Assembly: GCF_019966535.1 (NCBI RefSeq) | Contig: NZ_JAIMID010000007.1 | Coordinates: forward strand, 183,913-247,912 | DNA from: Mesobacterium pallidum | Lineage (GTDB): Bacteria > Pseudomonadota > Alphaproteobacteria > Rhodobacterales > Rhodobacteraceae | Length of the DNA: 64,000 bases | Direction of reading: 5' to 3' | Shown: in pieces, positions 18,749-27,987 of the stretch | Layout of the letters: every line of letters starts with the position of its first letter | Numbering within the stretch: position 1 is the first letter of the stretch | The notes under the pieces: model-generated | What the model saw: only the letters and a program-made list of their open reading frames with translations | What the model was told of the DNA's origin: nothing | Database searches by the model: none | Position numbers and translations under genes: made by a program

Positions 18749-19432
18749 ATGAGATCCTCGAAATCACGTTCGCGGTCGAAATCGAACCGCAATCGCCAAT
18801 CAACGGGCGCAAATGTCATCAACCGGGTGTTCGACAGCTCGGGGCCCGAAGGCAAGGTGCGCGGCACGCCGCAGCAGATCATAGACAAGTACAACCAGCT
18901 GGCGCGCGACGCGCAGCTGGCCAATGACCGTGTCGCGACCGAGAACTTCCAGCAGCACGCGGAACATTACCTGCGGCTGCTGAGCGAGGCGCAGCGCGAG
19001 ATCGACGCCAAGCGCGAAGAGCAGGAGCGGCAGAACCGCGAGCGCCAGGCCGAACGCGACCGCGATCGGTCGGACCGCAACGACCGGCAGGACAACGCGT
19101 CCCAGCCCGAAGGCGGTCAGCCCCAGCGCAGCCGCGGCCGGCAGGACAAGTCGCGCGACGACGAGCAGGTCAACGATCCTGCCGCGCAGGACCAGCCCGA
19201 CGTGCTGGATCTTGGCGCCTCGGACAGCTCGGACGACAGCGGCCTGGTCGAAACGCCCGAGAACAAGGCCGAGGCCAAGGCGCGCGAGGACGAGCCGGTC
19301 TTCGTCTCCGAAGAGCCGCCGGCCAAGAAGCCGCGCGCCCGCCGCACGACGCCCCGCAAGAAAGCCGCGCCCAAGACCGAAGAGGCCGCGGCCCCCGCAA
19401 GCAGTGGCGACGCCCCCGAAGCGGCTGAGTGA
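18749..19432 (+). CDS. DUF4167 domain protein
   Basis: Protein of 227 residues of unknown function, widespread in alphaproteobacteria next to prmC. The conserved DUF4167 core covers about residues 15-85 and includes NVINRVFDSSGPEGKVRGTP and NFQQHAEHYLRLLSEAQRE. After this come about 140 residues of low-complexity, highly charged sequence (runs of R/D/E/Q, then a Lys/Ala/Pro-rich tail with KPRARRTTPRKKA), probably disordered. A basic tail beside translation-termination genes suggests nucleic-acid or ribosome contact, but that is inference. The ATG at 18749 starts the conserved part; the open frame upstream (from 18602) looks non-coding. A gap of 243 bases separates it from prmC, so it may have its own promoter. 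Confidence 0.85.
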   Translation: MRSSKSRSRSKSNRNRQSTGANVINRVFDSSGPEGKVRGTPQQIIDKYNQLARDAQLANDRVATENFQQHAEHYLRLLSEAQREIDAKREEQERQNRERQAERDRDRSDRNDRQDNASQPEGGQPQRSRGRQDKSRDDEQVNDPAAQDQPDVLDLGASDSSDDSGLVETPENKAEAKAREDEPVFVSEEPPAKKPRARRTTPRKKAAPKTEEAAAPASSGDAPEAAE

Positions 19433-19454
19433 TCAAAGCCGTTCTGGCAAAGAA

Positions 19455-19479
19455 AAAGGGCCCCCAGTCGGGGCCCTTT
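19455..19479. terminator. Bidirectional terminator between DUF4167 gene and ksgA
   Basis: Perfect ten-base-pair stem AAAGGGCCCC/GGGGCCCTTT with a five-base loop, flanked by A-rich sequence on the left and TTTG on the right. It lies between convergent genes and can terminate both. Confidence 0.85.
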
Positions 19480-19543
19480 GTCGTTGGCGGATCAGGCAGA
19501 GGCCAGGTCGGCGGCGACCGGAGCGCGCAGGGGCCGCACGGGT

Positions 19544-20386
19544 TCAGCCCTTGGCCACCTCGCGCGCCAGGGCGCAGAACGCCTCGAGCGATACCTGTTC
19601 GGCCCGCTCGGTGGGCTGGATGCCGGCGGCCCGCAGGCGGTCCTCGATATCGGGCGCCACGCCCTTGAGCGCGGCGCGCAGCATCTTGCGCCGCTGGTTG
19701 AAGGCGGCGGCCACGACCCGCTCCAGCACCTTGGGATCGGCCTCGAACCGGGGCGCGGGCAGGGCGGTCAGGTGCACCACGGCCGAGGACACCTTGGGCG
19801 GCGGGCTGAAGGCCTCGGGCGGCAGGCTCAGCGCGATCCGCGCCTCGCAGCGCCATTGCGCCAGCAGGGCGAGCCGCCCGTAAGCCTTGGACCCCGGCGT
19901 CGCCACGATCCTCTCGGCCACCTCGCGCTGGAACATCAGCGTGAGGCTTTGCCAGTACGGCGGCCACGCGTCCGGCGTCAGCCAGCGCACCAAAAGCTCG
20001 GTGCCCACGTTGTAGGGCAGGTTGGCCGCCACCCGGATCGGCGGGGTCAGGTGCGCCAGCGGATCGACCTTCAGCGCGTCCCCCTCGATCACCTCGAGCC
20101 GCCCGGGATAGGCCGCCGCGATCTCGGCCAGGGCGGGCAGGCAGCGCGAATCCTTCTCGATCGCCAGCACCTTGCGCGCGCCCTCGGCCAGCAGCCCGCG
20201 CGTCAGCCCCCCGGGCCCCGGCCCGATCTCGAGCACGTCCGACCCGGACAGATCCCCCGCCACCCGCGCGATCCGCGCGGTCAGGTTCAAATCCAACAGA
20301 AAGTTCTGCCCCAGCGCCTTCTTGGCGCTAAGCTCATGCTGCGCGATCACCTCGCGAAGCGGCGGCAACCCGTCTATCTGCGCCAT
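19544..20386 (-). CDS. rsmA: 16S rRNA dimethyladenosine transferase RsmA/KsgA
   Basis: Dimethylates the two adjacent adenines near the 3' end of 16S rRNA during small-subunit maturation. Its 280 residues begin with the family signature [10 protein letters not shown] (21-30), have the SAM-binding [10 protein letters not shown] (53-62) and catalytic motif NLPYNVGT (122-129), and end with the RRKMLR segment of the C-terminal domain. It is the last gene of the minus-strand lptF-to-ksgA cluster, about 100 bases after pdxA. Confidence 0.96.
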   Translation of the reverse strand: MAQIDGLPPLREVIAQHELSAKKALGQNFLLDLNLTARIARVAGDLSGSDVLEIGPGPGGLTRGLLAEGARKVLAIEKDSRCLPALAEIAAAYPGRLEVIEGDALKVDPLAHLTPPIRVAANLPYNVGTELLVRWLTPDAWPPYWQSLTLMFQREVAERIVATPGSKAYGRLALLAQWRCEARIALSLPPEAFSPPPKVSSAVVHLTALPAPRFEADPKVLERVVAAAFNQRRKMLRAALKGVAPDIEDRLRAAGIQPTERAEQVSLEAFCALAREVAKG

Positions 20387-20430
20387 TTTACCCAGTCCAC
20401 GGACCTCAGTGCGGCGCGCCGCCCCCAGCC

Positions 20431-20477
20431 CTTCATTGTTTCCAAAATACCTCGGGGGTCCGGGGGCTGGCCCCCGG
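20431..20477. repeat. Dispersed intergenic repeat (CTTCATT..AAATAC type)
   Basis: The segment begins CTTCATTGTTTCCAAAATAC, continues with CTCGGGGG and ends in a GGGGGCTGGCCCCC hairpin. It sits in the ksgA-pdxA gap. Related copies occur at 30194-30218, twice within 43885-43968, and at 61318-61382. Confidence 0.75.
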
Positions 20478-20487
20478 TCCCGTATTC

Positions 20488-21483
20488 TCAGTTCGCGCCA
20501 ACGCCCGCCCGGGCGCGCACCATCCGCCCAGCCATCTTCAACGCCTCCAGCGTGGACGAGACATTCGCCTCGCCGCGCCCGGCGATGTCGAAGGCCGTGC
20601 CATGATCGGGCGAGGTGCGCACGAAGGGCAGCCCCAGCGTCACGTTCACCCCGCGGTCGAAATCCAGCGTCTTGATCGGGATCAGCGCCTGGTCGTGGTA
20701 CATGGCAATCGCCGCGTCATAGCGGGCGCGGGCGGCGGCGTGGAACATCGTGTCGGCCGAGAGCGGCCCGGCGAGGCGCAGCCCTTCGCCGCGCAGCCGG
20801 TCCAGCAGCGGGGCGATCCGCGTGATCTCTTCCATGCCCATCTTGCCGCCTTCGCCCGCGTGGGGGTTCAGCCCGGCGACGGCAAGGCGGGGGTCTGAAA
20901 TCCCGAAATCGCGGATCAGCCCGGCATGGGTCACGCGGATCACGCTTTCCAGCAGCTCGGGCGTCAGCCGCGCGGGCACCTCGCTCAGCGCGATGTGGAT
21001 CGTCGCCGGCACCACCCTCAGCTGGTCCGAGGCGAGCATCATCACGACCTCCACCCCGCCCGCCAGAGCCGCGAGGTATTCGGTATGGCCCGGGTAGGCA
21101 AAGCCGGCACCGTCCTGCAGCGCCTGCTTGTGGATCGGCAGGGTGCAGATGCCGCCGGCCGCGCCGCTTTGCACAAGATCAACGGCGCGGGCGATCACGT
21201 CGATCACACCCTGCGCATTTGCCGGATCGGGGCGGCCGGGCTGGGCATCGCCGGCAAATTCGTGGGCGAGGACGGGCAGGGCGCGGGGGGCGACCTCAGC
21301 CGCCTCAGACGGATGCGCAATCACCGCATGCGGCACGCGGCCGGGCAGGTGGCGCGGATCGCCCAGCAGGGCAAAGGGCAGGGCGGCCCCCAGCGCGTCC
21401 CATGCCTTCTCGGCCAACTCCGGTCCGATCCCGGCCGGTTCGCCACAGGTCAGCAGCAGGGGCGCCGGGGCGGGGTCGGTCAT
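20488..21483 (-). CDS. pdxA: 4-hydroxythreonine-4-phosphate dehydrogenase PdxA
   Basis: NAD-dependent oxidative decarboxylation step of DXP-dependent pyridoxal phosphate synthesis. The 331-residue sequence has the N-terminal [13 protein letters not shown], and metal-binding histidines in YPGHTEYLA and [11 protein letters not shown], all diagnostic. Its ATG overlaps the surA stop by 3 bases (4-base ATGA context), so it is translationally coupled to surA as in many proteobacteria. Confidence 0.96.
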   Translation of the reverse strand: MTDPAPAPLLLTCGEPAGIGPELAEKAWDALGAALPFALLGDPRHLPGRVPHAVIAHPSEAAEVAPRALPVLAHEFAGDAQPGRPDPANAQGVIDVIARAVDLVQSGAAGGICTLPIHKQALQDGAGFAYPGHTEYLAALAGGVEVVMMLASDQLRVVPATIHIALSEVPARLTPELLESVIRVTHAGLIRDFGISDPRLAVAGLNPHAGEGGKMGMEEITRIAPLLDRLRGEGLRLAGPLSADTMFHAAARARYDAAIAMYHDQALIPIKTLDFDRGVNVTLGLPFVRTSPDHGTAFDIAGRGEANVSSTLEALKMAGRMVRARAGVGAN

Positions 21484-22694
21484 TTCTCGATGATCCGGGC
21501 GCGGGCCCGGAGGTTGGCCAGGTAGCCATCGGCCAGCGCGGCAAGGCGCTGGTTGCGCAGGCCAAGCGCGATCTGGTCGCGGTCGGCATCCTCGGCGATG
21601 GCCGGGGTGCGGCCGCAGAGCATGACCAGTACCAACGCGTCGCCGGCAGAGGTCGGCCGGGTGAGCCCGTAGGACACCTCGCCCGCGTCGAGCGACGAGA
21701 TCTGCGTGGCGATGTCCTGCGGCACCTCGGCCGGGTCCTTGCTTTCGCGGATCAAGAGCTCATCGGGCCGGCCCTTGTTGATGCCGTAAAGGTCATCGCA
21801 GCGGTCGACGCTGTCGGCGATGCGCCGCGCCTCGGCCAGGGTCGCATCGCTGCGCCCGCCGGGCAGCAGCAGGGCGGCGTATTCGATGGCGGCATAGTCG
21901 GGCGCAGAATAGGCGGTTTCCTCGATCGCGCGCAGCTGGAACAGGGCGACGGCATTGGGGATCGGCAGCGGGTCGGTGACTTCGCCCGGGGCAAGGCCGA
22001 CGATCAGCGGGCGCAGCTGCGGCGGCAGGTCGGTGAGGTTCTGCCAGGGCAACTGGCCGCCGGCGCCGCGGCTGGCGGTGGCGGAGTATTGCCGCGCATA
22101 GGCCGAGAACTCGGCGGTCGAGCGGGTCTGTGCGATGGTCTGGGCGCGCGCCATGACCGCCTGGGCCTGCGGCGGCGGGGCGGGCATGATGATTTCCGAC
22201 AGCAGCACGCGGACGTTCGAGCCGCCCGAGGCGCCCGAGACGGCGCGGTCGACCTCGCTGTCCGAGATCTCGGCCTGGCCACGGAACCGTTCGCGCACCA
22301 GCACGCGCCAGGCCACGCCCGAGGTGATGAAGTCGCGGAAGGTCTCTTCGTCCACGCCGCCCTGCGACAGGGCGCGGATGAAATCGGCGGTTTCGAGATT
22401 GGCGCGGCCCGCGAATTCGGCCATGCCCTCGGTGATCTCCTCTTCCGAGACGACGAGCCCGACGCGGGCGGCCTCGTCCATCTTGAGACGGTCCTCGATC
22501 AGCTGGGTGCGGGCCAGCTCCTTTGGGTTGCCGGGGGCGTTCAGCAGTTGCAGGAAGCGGGCGCGCTGTTCGAGCTCGTAGCCGGTGACGGCGCGGCCGT
22601 TGACGGTGACAACCGGGCCGAACAGCCCCTGCGCCGTGGCGGCCTGGACGCAGGCCAGCATGGCGGCCGCGATCAAGAGACAAAGCTTGCGCAT
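21480..22694 (-). CDS. surA: SurA-like periplasmic chaperone / peptidyl-prolyl isomerase
   Basis: Periplasmic folding factor for outer-membrane proteins. Its 404 residues begin with a signal peptide (LCLLIAAAMLACVQAATA, cleavage near 22), then a SurA N-terminal chaperone domain (VTVNGRAVTGYELEQRARFL, to about 150) and one parvulin-type domain (about 160-280, with QYSATASRGAGGQLPW and LAPGEVTDPLPI). The family often has two parvulin domains; only one is clear here. The open frame continues upstream of ATG 22694 but is non-coding in look. Its place downstream of lptD fits a role in LptD assembly. Confidence 0.9.
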   Translation of the reverse strand: MRKLCLLIAAAMLACVQAATAQGLFGPVVTVNGRAVTGYELEQRARFLQLLNAPGNPKELARTQLIEDRLKMDEAARVGLVVSEEEITEGMAEFAGRANLETADFIRALSQGGVDEETFRDFITSGVAWRVLVRERFRGQAEISDSEVDRAVSGASGGSNVRVLLSEIIMPAPPPQAQAVMARAQTIAQTRSTAEFSAYARQYSATASRGAGGQLPWQNLTDLPPQLRPLIVGLAPGEVTDPLPIPNAVALFQLRAIEETAYSAPDYAAIEYAALLLPGGRSDATLAEARRIADSVDRCDDLYGINKGRPDELLIRESKDPAEVPQDIATQISSLDAGEVSYGLTRPTSAGDALVLVMLCGRTPAIAEDADRDQIALGLRNQRLAALADGYLANLRARARIIEK

Positions 22695-22803
22695 GGGGGG
22701 CTCCCTTCGGTGTCTTTCGGGCACGGGGCGGCCCGACTGCTCTGGGGCAGGTTTACAAGGCGCATCGGCCCGGGTCCAGAGCGCGCCGTGGCCCGGGGCC
22801 CAA

Positions 22804-22886
22804 GATCCTTCTGACGAAGGATCCTGGGCGGCCTGTCGCCCGAATGTCGCGGGAGGCCACCGCAGATTTTTCGTCAGAAAAATCTG
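22804..22886. repeat. Pair of REP-like palindromes in opposite orientation
   Basis: Two near-perfect hairpins lie between lptD and surA: GATCCTTCTGACGAAGGATC at 22804-22823 (loop TGAC) and a 24-base palindrome CAGATTTTTC-GTCA-GAAAAATCTG at 22863-22886. They share the core TTCTGACGAA in opposite orientation, with loops that are reverse complements, like bacterial interspersed mosaic elements. Confidence 0.75.
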
Positions 22887-22891
22887 TCGGC

Positions 22892-25021
22892 TCATCGGCA
22901 CACCCGCCGCACGTCCGAGGCCGAGCCGCCGGTCGAAAAGCCCTTGAGCGCGACGGTCAGCCCGTAGGTCGTGTCGGTCTCGTCGCTGCCGGTGCGGGCG
23001 TATTTCCGCCGTGCCGAGAAATCGACCGCGATGCATTCGTTGCTGTATTCCAGCCCCACGCCCGCGCGCGCCAGCCGGTCGGTGGCGAGGTCGTAGCGGG
23101 CCTGGGCCGTCGCGGTCCAGCTGGGGGCAAAGCGGTAGCCGGTGTCGAAACTCCATTCCGACACGCGCCTCGGGCGGTCCTCGTCGAGGTCGGTCTTGAG
23201 CAGCAGGAACGCGGCCGCGAGGTCGATCTTCTTGCCCGACCAGGCGGCCCGTGCCTCGGCCTTGGTGACACCGCTGTCCAGCGCCATCAGCCCGCGCCCG
23301 GTCAGCGACAGCCCGTTCTGCAGCTTGAGCTGCCCGGCCACCAGGAGGTCCGAGCTGGTCTCGCCCAGCCCAGAGCTGCGGGAAAACGCCGCGTCCGCCT
23401 CGGACCGGAAGACCTGGCCAAAGGTCAAGCCCGCGCTCCAGCCGCCGGGGGCGTGGCGTGTCCAGCGCAGCCCCACCGCGCCCATCAGCCCGTGCTCGCG
23501 CCGGTCGGGCGCGGGAAAGCGCGACAACGCCAGCAGATTGCCCTGGTCGAACTCGACCCGGGTGCTTTCATCGTTGGGCTGGTCGCCACGACTGCCGCCG
23601 ACAAAGGCCAGCTGCGCCATCGGCTCGAGCAGGTGGCGCGCGCCGCTGGCCCCCGTGCGCACCAGCGGGTAGCGCAGCTCGAGCGCGGCCATGGGGGTGA
23701 CGTGCAGCGTGCGCCCCTCGGCCGCGGCGTCCTGCCGGATGGTGAAGGCATCCACCGCGATCCCGGTCTGCGCGCCCAGCCGCAGGCCCGGCCCCAGCGT
23801 CCAGCGCCGCCGCCAGTCGGCCTGCACCGTGGTGCGCGCCACGTCGCGGCCGTCTGGGATCAGGTCGTCGTCGGGCCCGTCCACCGGGCTGTCGGAATAG
23901 CGATAGTGGCTGTGGGTCTCGAGGCCCAGCCGCAGCTCTCCGCCCAGGCGCGCGGGGTGGTGGCGCGTCTCGTAGACCAGGTCCCCGGCGATGGTCGGCT
24001 GGGTCGCGTTGGTCTCGCCATCGCGCAGCGACTCGAAATGGTAAAGCGCGGCCTCGGTATAGGACAGGCGCCGGGTGCGGCTGAGCACCAGCCGGCTTTC
24101 CAGCCGGTCGGTCGAGGAGACGTCGTAGTCCGACAGGTAGCTGTCGTCGGTCACCATCTCGGCATGGAATTCAAGCTGCCAGTCACGGCCCAGCCCCAAC
24201 TCGGCATCGGCAAAGAGGTAACCGCGCAGCGCGTCGTCCCCGAGGTCGTCCTGGCTGACTGCGCCGTTCACCTCGAGCCCGCCCCGGGCAAAGGCGCGGC
24301 GATAGCGGAACCCCAGCGTCCGCGTGGCGCGCGACACATGCGGGATCAGCGTCACGTCCTGGTGGTCGCCGATGGGGATGAAATAGGGCAGCTTCAGCCC
24401 CAGCCCCAGCTGCGACGACGACGTCAGCTCGGGCACCAGGAAGCCCTGCGCGCGTTCGAGCGTCGGATCGGGCAGGCGCAGGCGGGGCAGGTAGAAGACC
24501 GGCACGCCGCCCAGTTCCAGCACCGCCTGGTCGATGTAGATCTGCCGCTCGGCCTGGTCGTGGATCACCCGGCGCGCGCGGATCTGCCAGAGCGGCACGT
24601 CGTTCGGCCCGCAGACCTGGCACGAGGTGACCGCCGCCCGCGTCAGCTGCGTGTAGCGCCCGTTCACCCGGTCGGCGCGCACGGCCGCCAGCTGGAGTTG
24701 TTCGTCCAGCACCATCCGGGCCGACCGCAGGAGGCCATTGCGGAAATCGCGGTCCAGCTCGGCGCTGTCCGCCAGCAGGATCACGTTGCCACCGTCCTCG
24801 AGCCGCAGCGGCCCCTCGATGGTCAGCACCTCGGTCGCGGCGTCATAGGTGATGCGCGTGGCGGTCAGCGTGGCCCCGTCGTAAAGCGCCTGCACATTGC
24901 CCTCGGCGACAAGAACGTCGCCATCGGTGCGCACCACGTCGGCGACCAGCAGGGCGGGGCCGTCCTGCGCCGTGGCGGCGAAGGCCGTGAGCGACAGGAT
25001 CAGCGCGAGAAGCCACCGCAT
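22892..25021 (-). CDS. lptD: LPS-assembly protein LptD
   Basis: Outer-membrane beta-barrel that inserts lipopolysaccharide into the outer leaflet. Its 709 residues start with a signal peptide (LLALILSLTAFAATA), then an OstA/LptA-like jellyroll (about 20-180, VLVAEGNVQALYDGATLTA) and a C-terminal barrel domain. Cysteines that could form the family's inter-domain disulfides are present: CQVC near 135, Cys663 and Cys708. The ATG shares one base with the lptG stop (TGATG). It lies in the operon lptF-lptG-lptD-surA-pdxA. Confidence 0.95.
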   Translation of the reverse strand: MRWLLALILSLTAFAATAQDGPALLVADVVRTDGDVLVAEGNVQALYDGATLTATRITYDAATEVLTIEGPLRLEDGGNVILLADSAELDRDFRNGLLRSARMVLDEQLQLAAVRADRVNGRYTQLTRAAVTSCQVCGPNDVPLWQIRARRVIHDQAERQIYIDQAVLELGGVPVFYLPRLRLPDPTLERAQGFLVPELTSSSQLGLGLKLPYFIPIGDHQDVTLIPHVSRATRTLGFRYRRAFARGGLEVNGAVSQDDLGDDALRGYLFADAELGLGRDWQLEFHAEMVTDDSYLSDYDVSSTDRLESRLVLSRTRRLSYTEAALYHFESLRDGETNATQPTIAGDLVYETRHHPARLGGELRLGLETHSHYRYSDSPVDGPDDDLIPDGRDVARTTVQADWRRRWTLGPGLRLGAQTGIAVDAFTIRQDAAAEGRTLHVTPMAALELRYPLVRTGASGARHLLEPMAQLAFVGGSRGDQPNDESTRVEFDQGNLLALSRFPAPDRREHGLMGAVGLRWTRHAPGGWSAGLTFGQVFRSEADAAFSRSSGLGETSSDLLVAGQLKLQNGLSLTGRGLMALDSGVTKAEARAAWSGKKIDLAAAFLLLKTDLDEDRPRRVSEWSFDTGYRFAPSWTATAQARYDLATDRLARAGVGLEYSNECIAVDFSARRKYARTGSDETDTTYGLTVALKGFSTGGSASDVRRVCR

Positions 25022-26115
25022 CAGCCGTCCTCCTTGTGCAGGATCAGGCCAAGCGCCAGCAGGATCGACGCGACCGCCGGCGCCCAGGCGGCGAAGCGGG
25101 CGTCAAGCTGCCCGTTCTCGCCCAGGATCTGCGCGAAGTTGCGCACGTAATACAGGCCAAAGCCCAGCATCACCGCCAGCAGCACCATCAGCCCGGTGCG
25201 GCCAAAGCGCGAATGGCCCATGGTGAAGGCCGCGCCGATCATCACCATGGCCACCAGGAACAGCGGCCGGGCCAGTTCGATCTGGAACCAGACGGCATAG
25301 CGGCGGGCGGAAAAGCCGGCCTCCTCCATCTGGGTGACAAAGGCGGGCAGGTCCCAGACCGGGATGAAGGAGGGCTTGCCGAAACTGTCGCGGATGCCCT
25401 CCTGCGTGAGGGTCGAGGGCAGGTCGATCGTGGCGAAATCCTCGGCCGTCTCGTCGGGCGAGCGGCCCGATTGCAGCGCCCAGGCGCGGGCACTCGTCAG
25501 GGTCCAGGCGCCCTGGGTCAGGCTCGCCTCGGCCGCTTCGATCCGGCGCACGGGGCCGCGTCCGGTCTCGTAGGTGACGAAGGTCACGTCGTAGAGCGTC
25601 GTGGCGTCCGAATTGGCCCCCGAGGCGCGGATCACCGTCTGGCCGGTGGCGTCGCCCTGGCGCAGCCAGAGCCCGTCGCGCCCCACCGACACGACCGAGC
25701 TGGCGCCGGAGCGGTAGAGCTCGTTCAGGTCCTGGTAGCGCTTGGAGGTCGCGGCCACGATCGGGTTGCCCATGGCCACGGCCTGCACGCCGATCAGCGC
25801 GGCCACGGCGACCGGCGCCATCAGCGCGGCCAGCGCGGGGCGGCCGGCGGCGCGGGTCACCACCAGCTCGGACGAGCGCGACAGCGAAACGAAGAGCGCG
25901 ATGGAGGCCAGGATCATGATCAAGGGCAGGATCTGGTAGATCCCGTCCGGCGCGTTCAGCAGGGTCAGCTGCAGCTTTTCGCCGAAACTCACCTCGGGGC
26001 CGTGGCGGCGGATCTGCTCGACCAGGTCGATGAGCACCTGGAAGCCGGTGAGCACGCCCGCGACGGTGAGGAAGAAGAACAGGAACCGCCGGGCGTAGTA
26101 ATAGTGCAGGATCAT
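25021..26115 (-). CDS. lptG: LPS export ABC transporter permease LptG
   Basis: Inner-membrane permease of the LptB2FG complex, which extracts LPS from the inner membrane. The 364-residue protein has the LptF/LptG layout: three N-terminal membrane helices (about 12-32, 55-75, 95-115), a periplasmic beta-jellyroll (about 125-270) and three C-terminal helices. The start is the ATG overlapping the lptF stop by 4 bases (ATGA). The larger open frame upstream only covers lptF in another frame. Confidence 0.95.
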   Translation of the reverse strand: MILHYYYARRFLFFFLTVAGVLTGFQVLIDLVEQIRRHGPEVSFGEKLQLTLLNAPDGIYQILPLIMILASIALFVSLSRSSELVVTRAAGRPALAALMAPVAVAALIGVQAVAMGNPIVAATSKRYQDLNELYRSGASSVVSVGRDGLWLRQGDATGQTVIRASGANSDATTLYDVTFVTYETGRGPVRRIEAAEASLTQGAWTLTSARAWALQSGRSPDETAEDFATIDLPSTLTQEGIRDSFGKPSFIPVWDLPAFVTQMEEAGFSARRYAVWFQIELARPLFLVAMVMIGAAFTMGHSRFGRTGLMVLLAVMLGFGLYYVRNFAQILGENGQLDARFAAWAPAVASILLALGLILHKEDG

Positions 26116-27233
26116 GCGGGCGCCCCCTGCGGGCGCAGGCGCCGTGGCCGTGCGGCGCGCCAGAGCAGCACCCAGGCGATCAGCAACCCGGCGACCACGG
26201 GCGTGTAGACCAGCGGCCAAAGCGCCGCGTTGTCGCGCACCGGGCCGGTGACCGCACTTTCGACCATCTTGATGAAGACCAGCAGCAGGATCGCAAAGAC
26301 GATCTGCCGCGCCAGGCCAAAGCGCGAAAAGCCCCCGGTCTGCAAGGCTGCAAAACCAATCAGCGCCGCGCAGAGGCACAGCAGCGGCTGTGCAAAGCGC
26401 TGATGCGCTTCCTCGAGCACCTTGGCAGGGGTGGACCGGGCGATCTCGGCCATCCCCTCGGGGTCGGCCAGCAGCGCGAAGGTGGGCAAGAAGCTGAGGC
26501 GCGGGCGCAGGGTGCGGCCGACCTCGATCAGGGTCGAGATATCCTGCGAGTAATCCGCGAACTCGGTCAGCGACAAGCTTTGCCGGTCGCGGTCGAGCCT
26601 CTGTGCCTGGCCGTTGACCATGACCATCTGCGTCGCGCCGTCCTCGCGCACGAGGTAGGCACGCTCGGCCGTGTAGGTGACGGGGCGGTCGGGGTTGCGG
26701 CGGTCGGCGAGGTAGATGTCCTGCAACTCGCCCTCGGGCGTGATGGCGCGGATGAACAGTGTCACACCGCTGGCCGGGTGCAGGAACGTGCCCTCGCGCA
26801 AGAGGCGGGCCGAGACGGAGGCCGAGATCTCGACCTCGCGCTCGCGCAGCTGCTTGACGCTGGCGGGCACCAGCAGATGCGTGAGCAGCGTCATCATCAG
26901 AGCCACGATCAGCCCGTAGTAGAGGACGGGCCGCGCCAGCCGCCAGGGGCTGAAGCCGGTGGCCTGCATGACCGTCAACTCGCTGTCCGCGCTCAGCCGG
27001 TTGGTCACGTAGACCGCCCCGGCAAAGGCCGACATCGGCAGCACCTGCGCGATCACCGGCGGCAGCGACAGGGCCGAGAACTCGAGAAAGACGCGGGCCG
27101 AATGGCCGTCGGCGATCAACTGGTCGAACAGCACGACCGCCCGGTTGACCCAGTAGACAGAGATCAGCACGAGCGCGAAGAACCCGAACAGCACCAAAAG
27201 CTGCGACAGCAGGTATCTGTCGAATCTCGCCAC
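26112..27233 (-). CDS. lptF: LPS export ABC transporter permease LptF
   Basis: Partner permease of LptG in LPS export. It has 373 residues from GTG 27233: six membrane helices in two groups of three around a periplasmic domain, with typical segments YLLSQLLVLFGFFALVLISV and ELTVMQATGFSPWRL. GTG 27233 (start VARFDRYLL) is preferred because the conserved family start lies there and a G-rich ribosome binding site (GGGGGG) is a few bases upstream. ATG 27278 would add 15 polar residues. It is first in the envelope operon and divergent from the cupin gene, so the promoter should lie in 27234-27362. Confidence 0.93.
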   Translation of the reverse strand: MARFDRYLLSQLLVLFGFFALVLISVYWVNRAVVLFDQLIADGHSARVFLEFSALSLPPVIAQVLPMSAFAGAVYVTNRLSADSELTVMQATGFSPWRLARPVLYYGLIVALMMTLLTHLLVPASVKQLREREVEISASVSARLLREGTFLHPASGVTLFIRAITPEGELQDIYLADRRNPDRPVTYTAERAYLVREDGATQMVMVNGQAQRLDRDRQSLSLTEFADYSQDISTLIEVGRTLRPRLSFLPTFALLADPEGMAEIARSTPAKVLEEAHQRFAQPLLCLCAALIGFAALQTGGFSRFGLARQIVFAILLLVFIKMVESAVTGPVRDNAALWPLVYTPVVAGLLIAWVLLWRAARPRRLRPQGAPA

Positions 27234-27362
27234 GTGCCCCCCGGCCCATATCTTGTGTCTTACATTGGCGCGGACCATATCGGATTAAATCGCCATGGAA
27301 AACCGCGATTGCGCGCCCCGTGGGCGGGGAATAGCCTGCCAGGGCCAACGCAGGAGACCCCC

Positions 27363-27851
27363 ATGACCGACACGCCCTACATCGTCACCGCAGCCGAGAT
27401 CGACCGGATGGAGGGGCTGGCCAAGACGCATTTCCTGAACCCGGCGGGCAAGCGGCTGAACAAATCGCTTGGGGACCTCACTGGCCTGACGGGTCTGGGC
27501 GTGCATCTGATCGAAGTGCAGCCCGGGGACGAGTCGACCGAACACCACGTGCATTACCACGAGGACGAATGCGTCTATATCCTGTCCGGCTCCGCCACGG
27601 TCTGGATCGGCGAGGATCCGCACGAGGTCGGCCCCGGCGATTTCATCGGATACCGCAAGCGGGGCCTGCCGCATTCCATGAAGAACACCGGCAGCGAGGT
27701 GCTGCGCTGCCTCGTGATCGGCCAGCGCCTGCCGCATGACGTTGGCGAATACACCCGTCAACGCAAGCGCATCCACCGCCACGACGGGCTGCCCACCGAG
27801 ATCGTCGACATGGACGCGATCACCTATCCGCAGGGCGTGGGCAAGAAATAG
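27363..27851 (+). CDS. Cupin domain protein
   Basis: Small single-domain cupin of 162 residues. The conserved beta-barrel spans about residues 45-115, with cupin motif 1 around HHVHYHEDECVYILSG and motif 2 GPGDFIGYRKRGLPHSMKN, so the metal-binding histidines and glutamate are present. Such proteins can be isomerases, dioxygenases or sugar-binding proteins; nothing here decides which. A GGAG precedes the ATG. It is divergent from lptF and upstream of pepA. Confidence 0.85.
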   Translation: MTDTPYIVTAAEIDRMEGLAKTHFLNPAGKRLNKSLGDLTGLTGLGVHLIEVQPGDESTEHHVHYHEDECVYILSGSATVWIGEDPHEVGPGDFIGYRKRGLPHSMKNTGSEVLRCLVIGQRLPHDVGEYTRQRKRIHRHDGLPTEIVDMDAITYPQGVGKK

Positions 27852-27987
27852 CCGCTTATCCGACGGGCACTGCGTGCCCGGACGGCGTCGCTTGCGGGGA
27901 CTGTGACGCCTTGCGCCGCGCCTCTGGCCTTCCGCCCGCCCGGGCGCTACTTTCGCCCCGAACGGCCCAGCCCAAGGAGCATTCCGC

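Noticed and set aside
21480..23156. Longer surA reading from 23156
   Set aside because: The extra N-terminal 154 residues overlap the lptD coding region and the REP-like repeats; the signal peptide starts at 22694.
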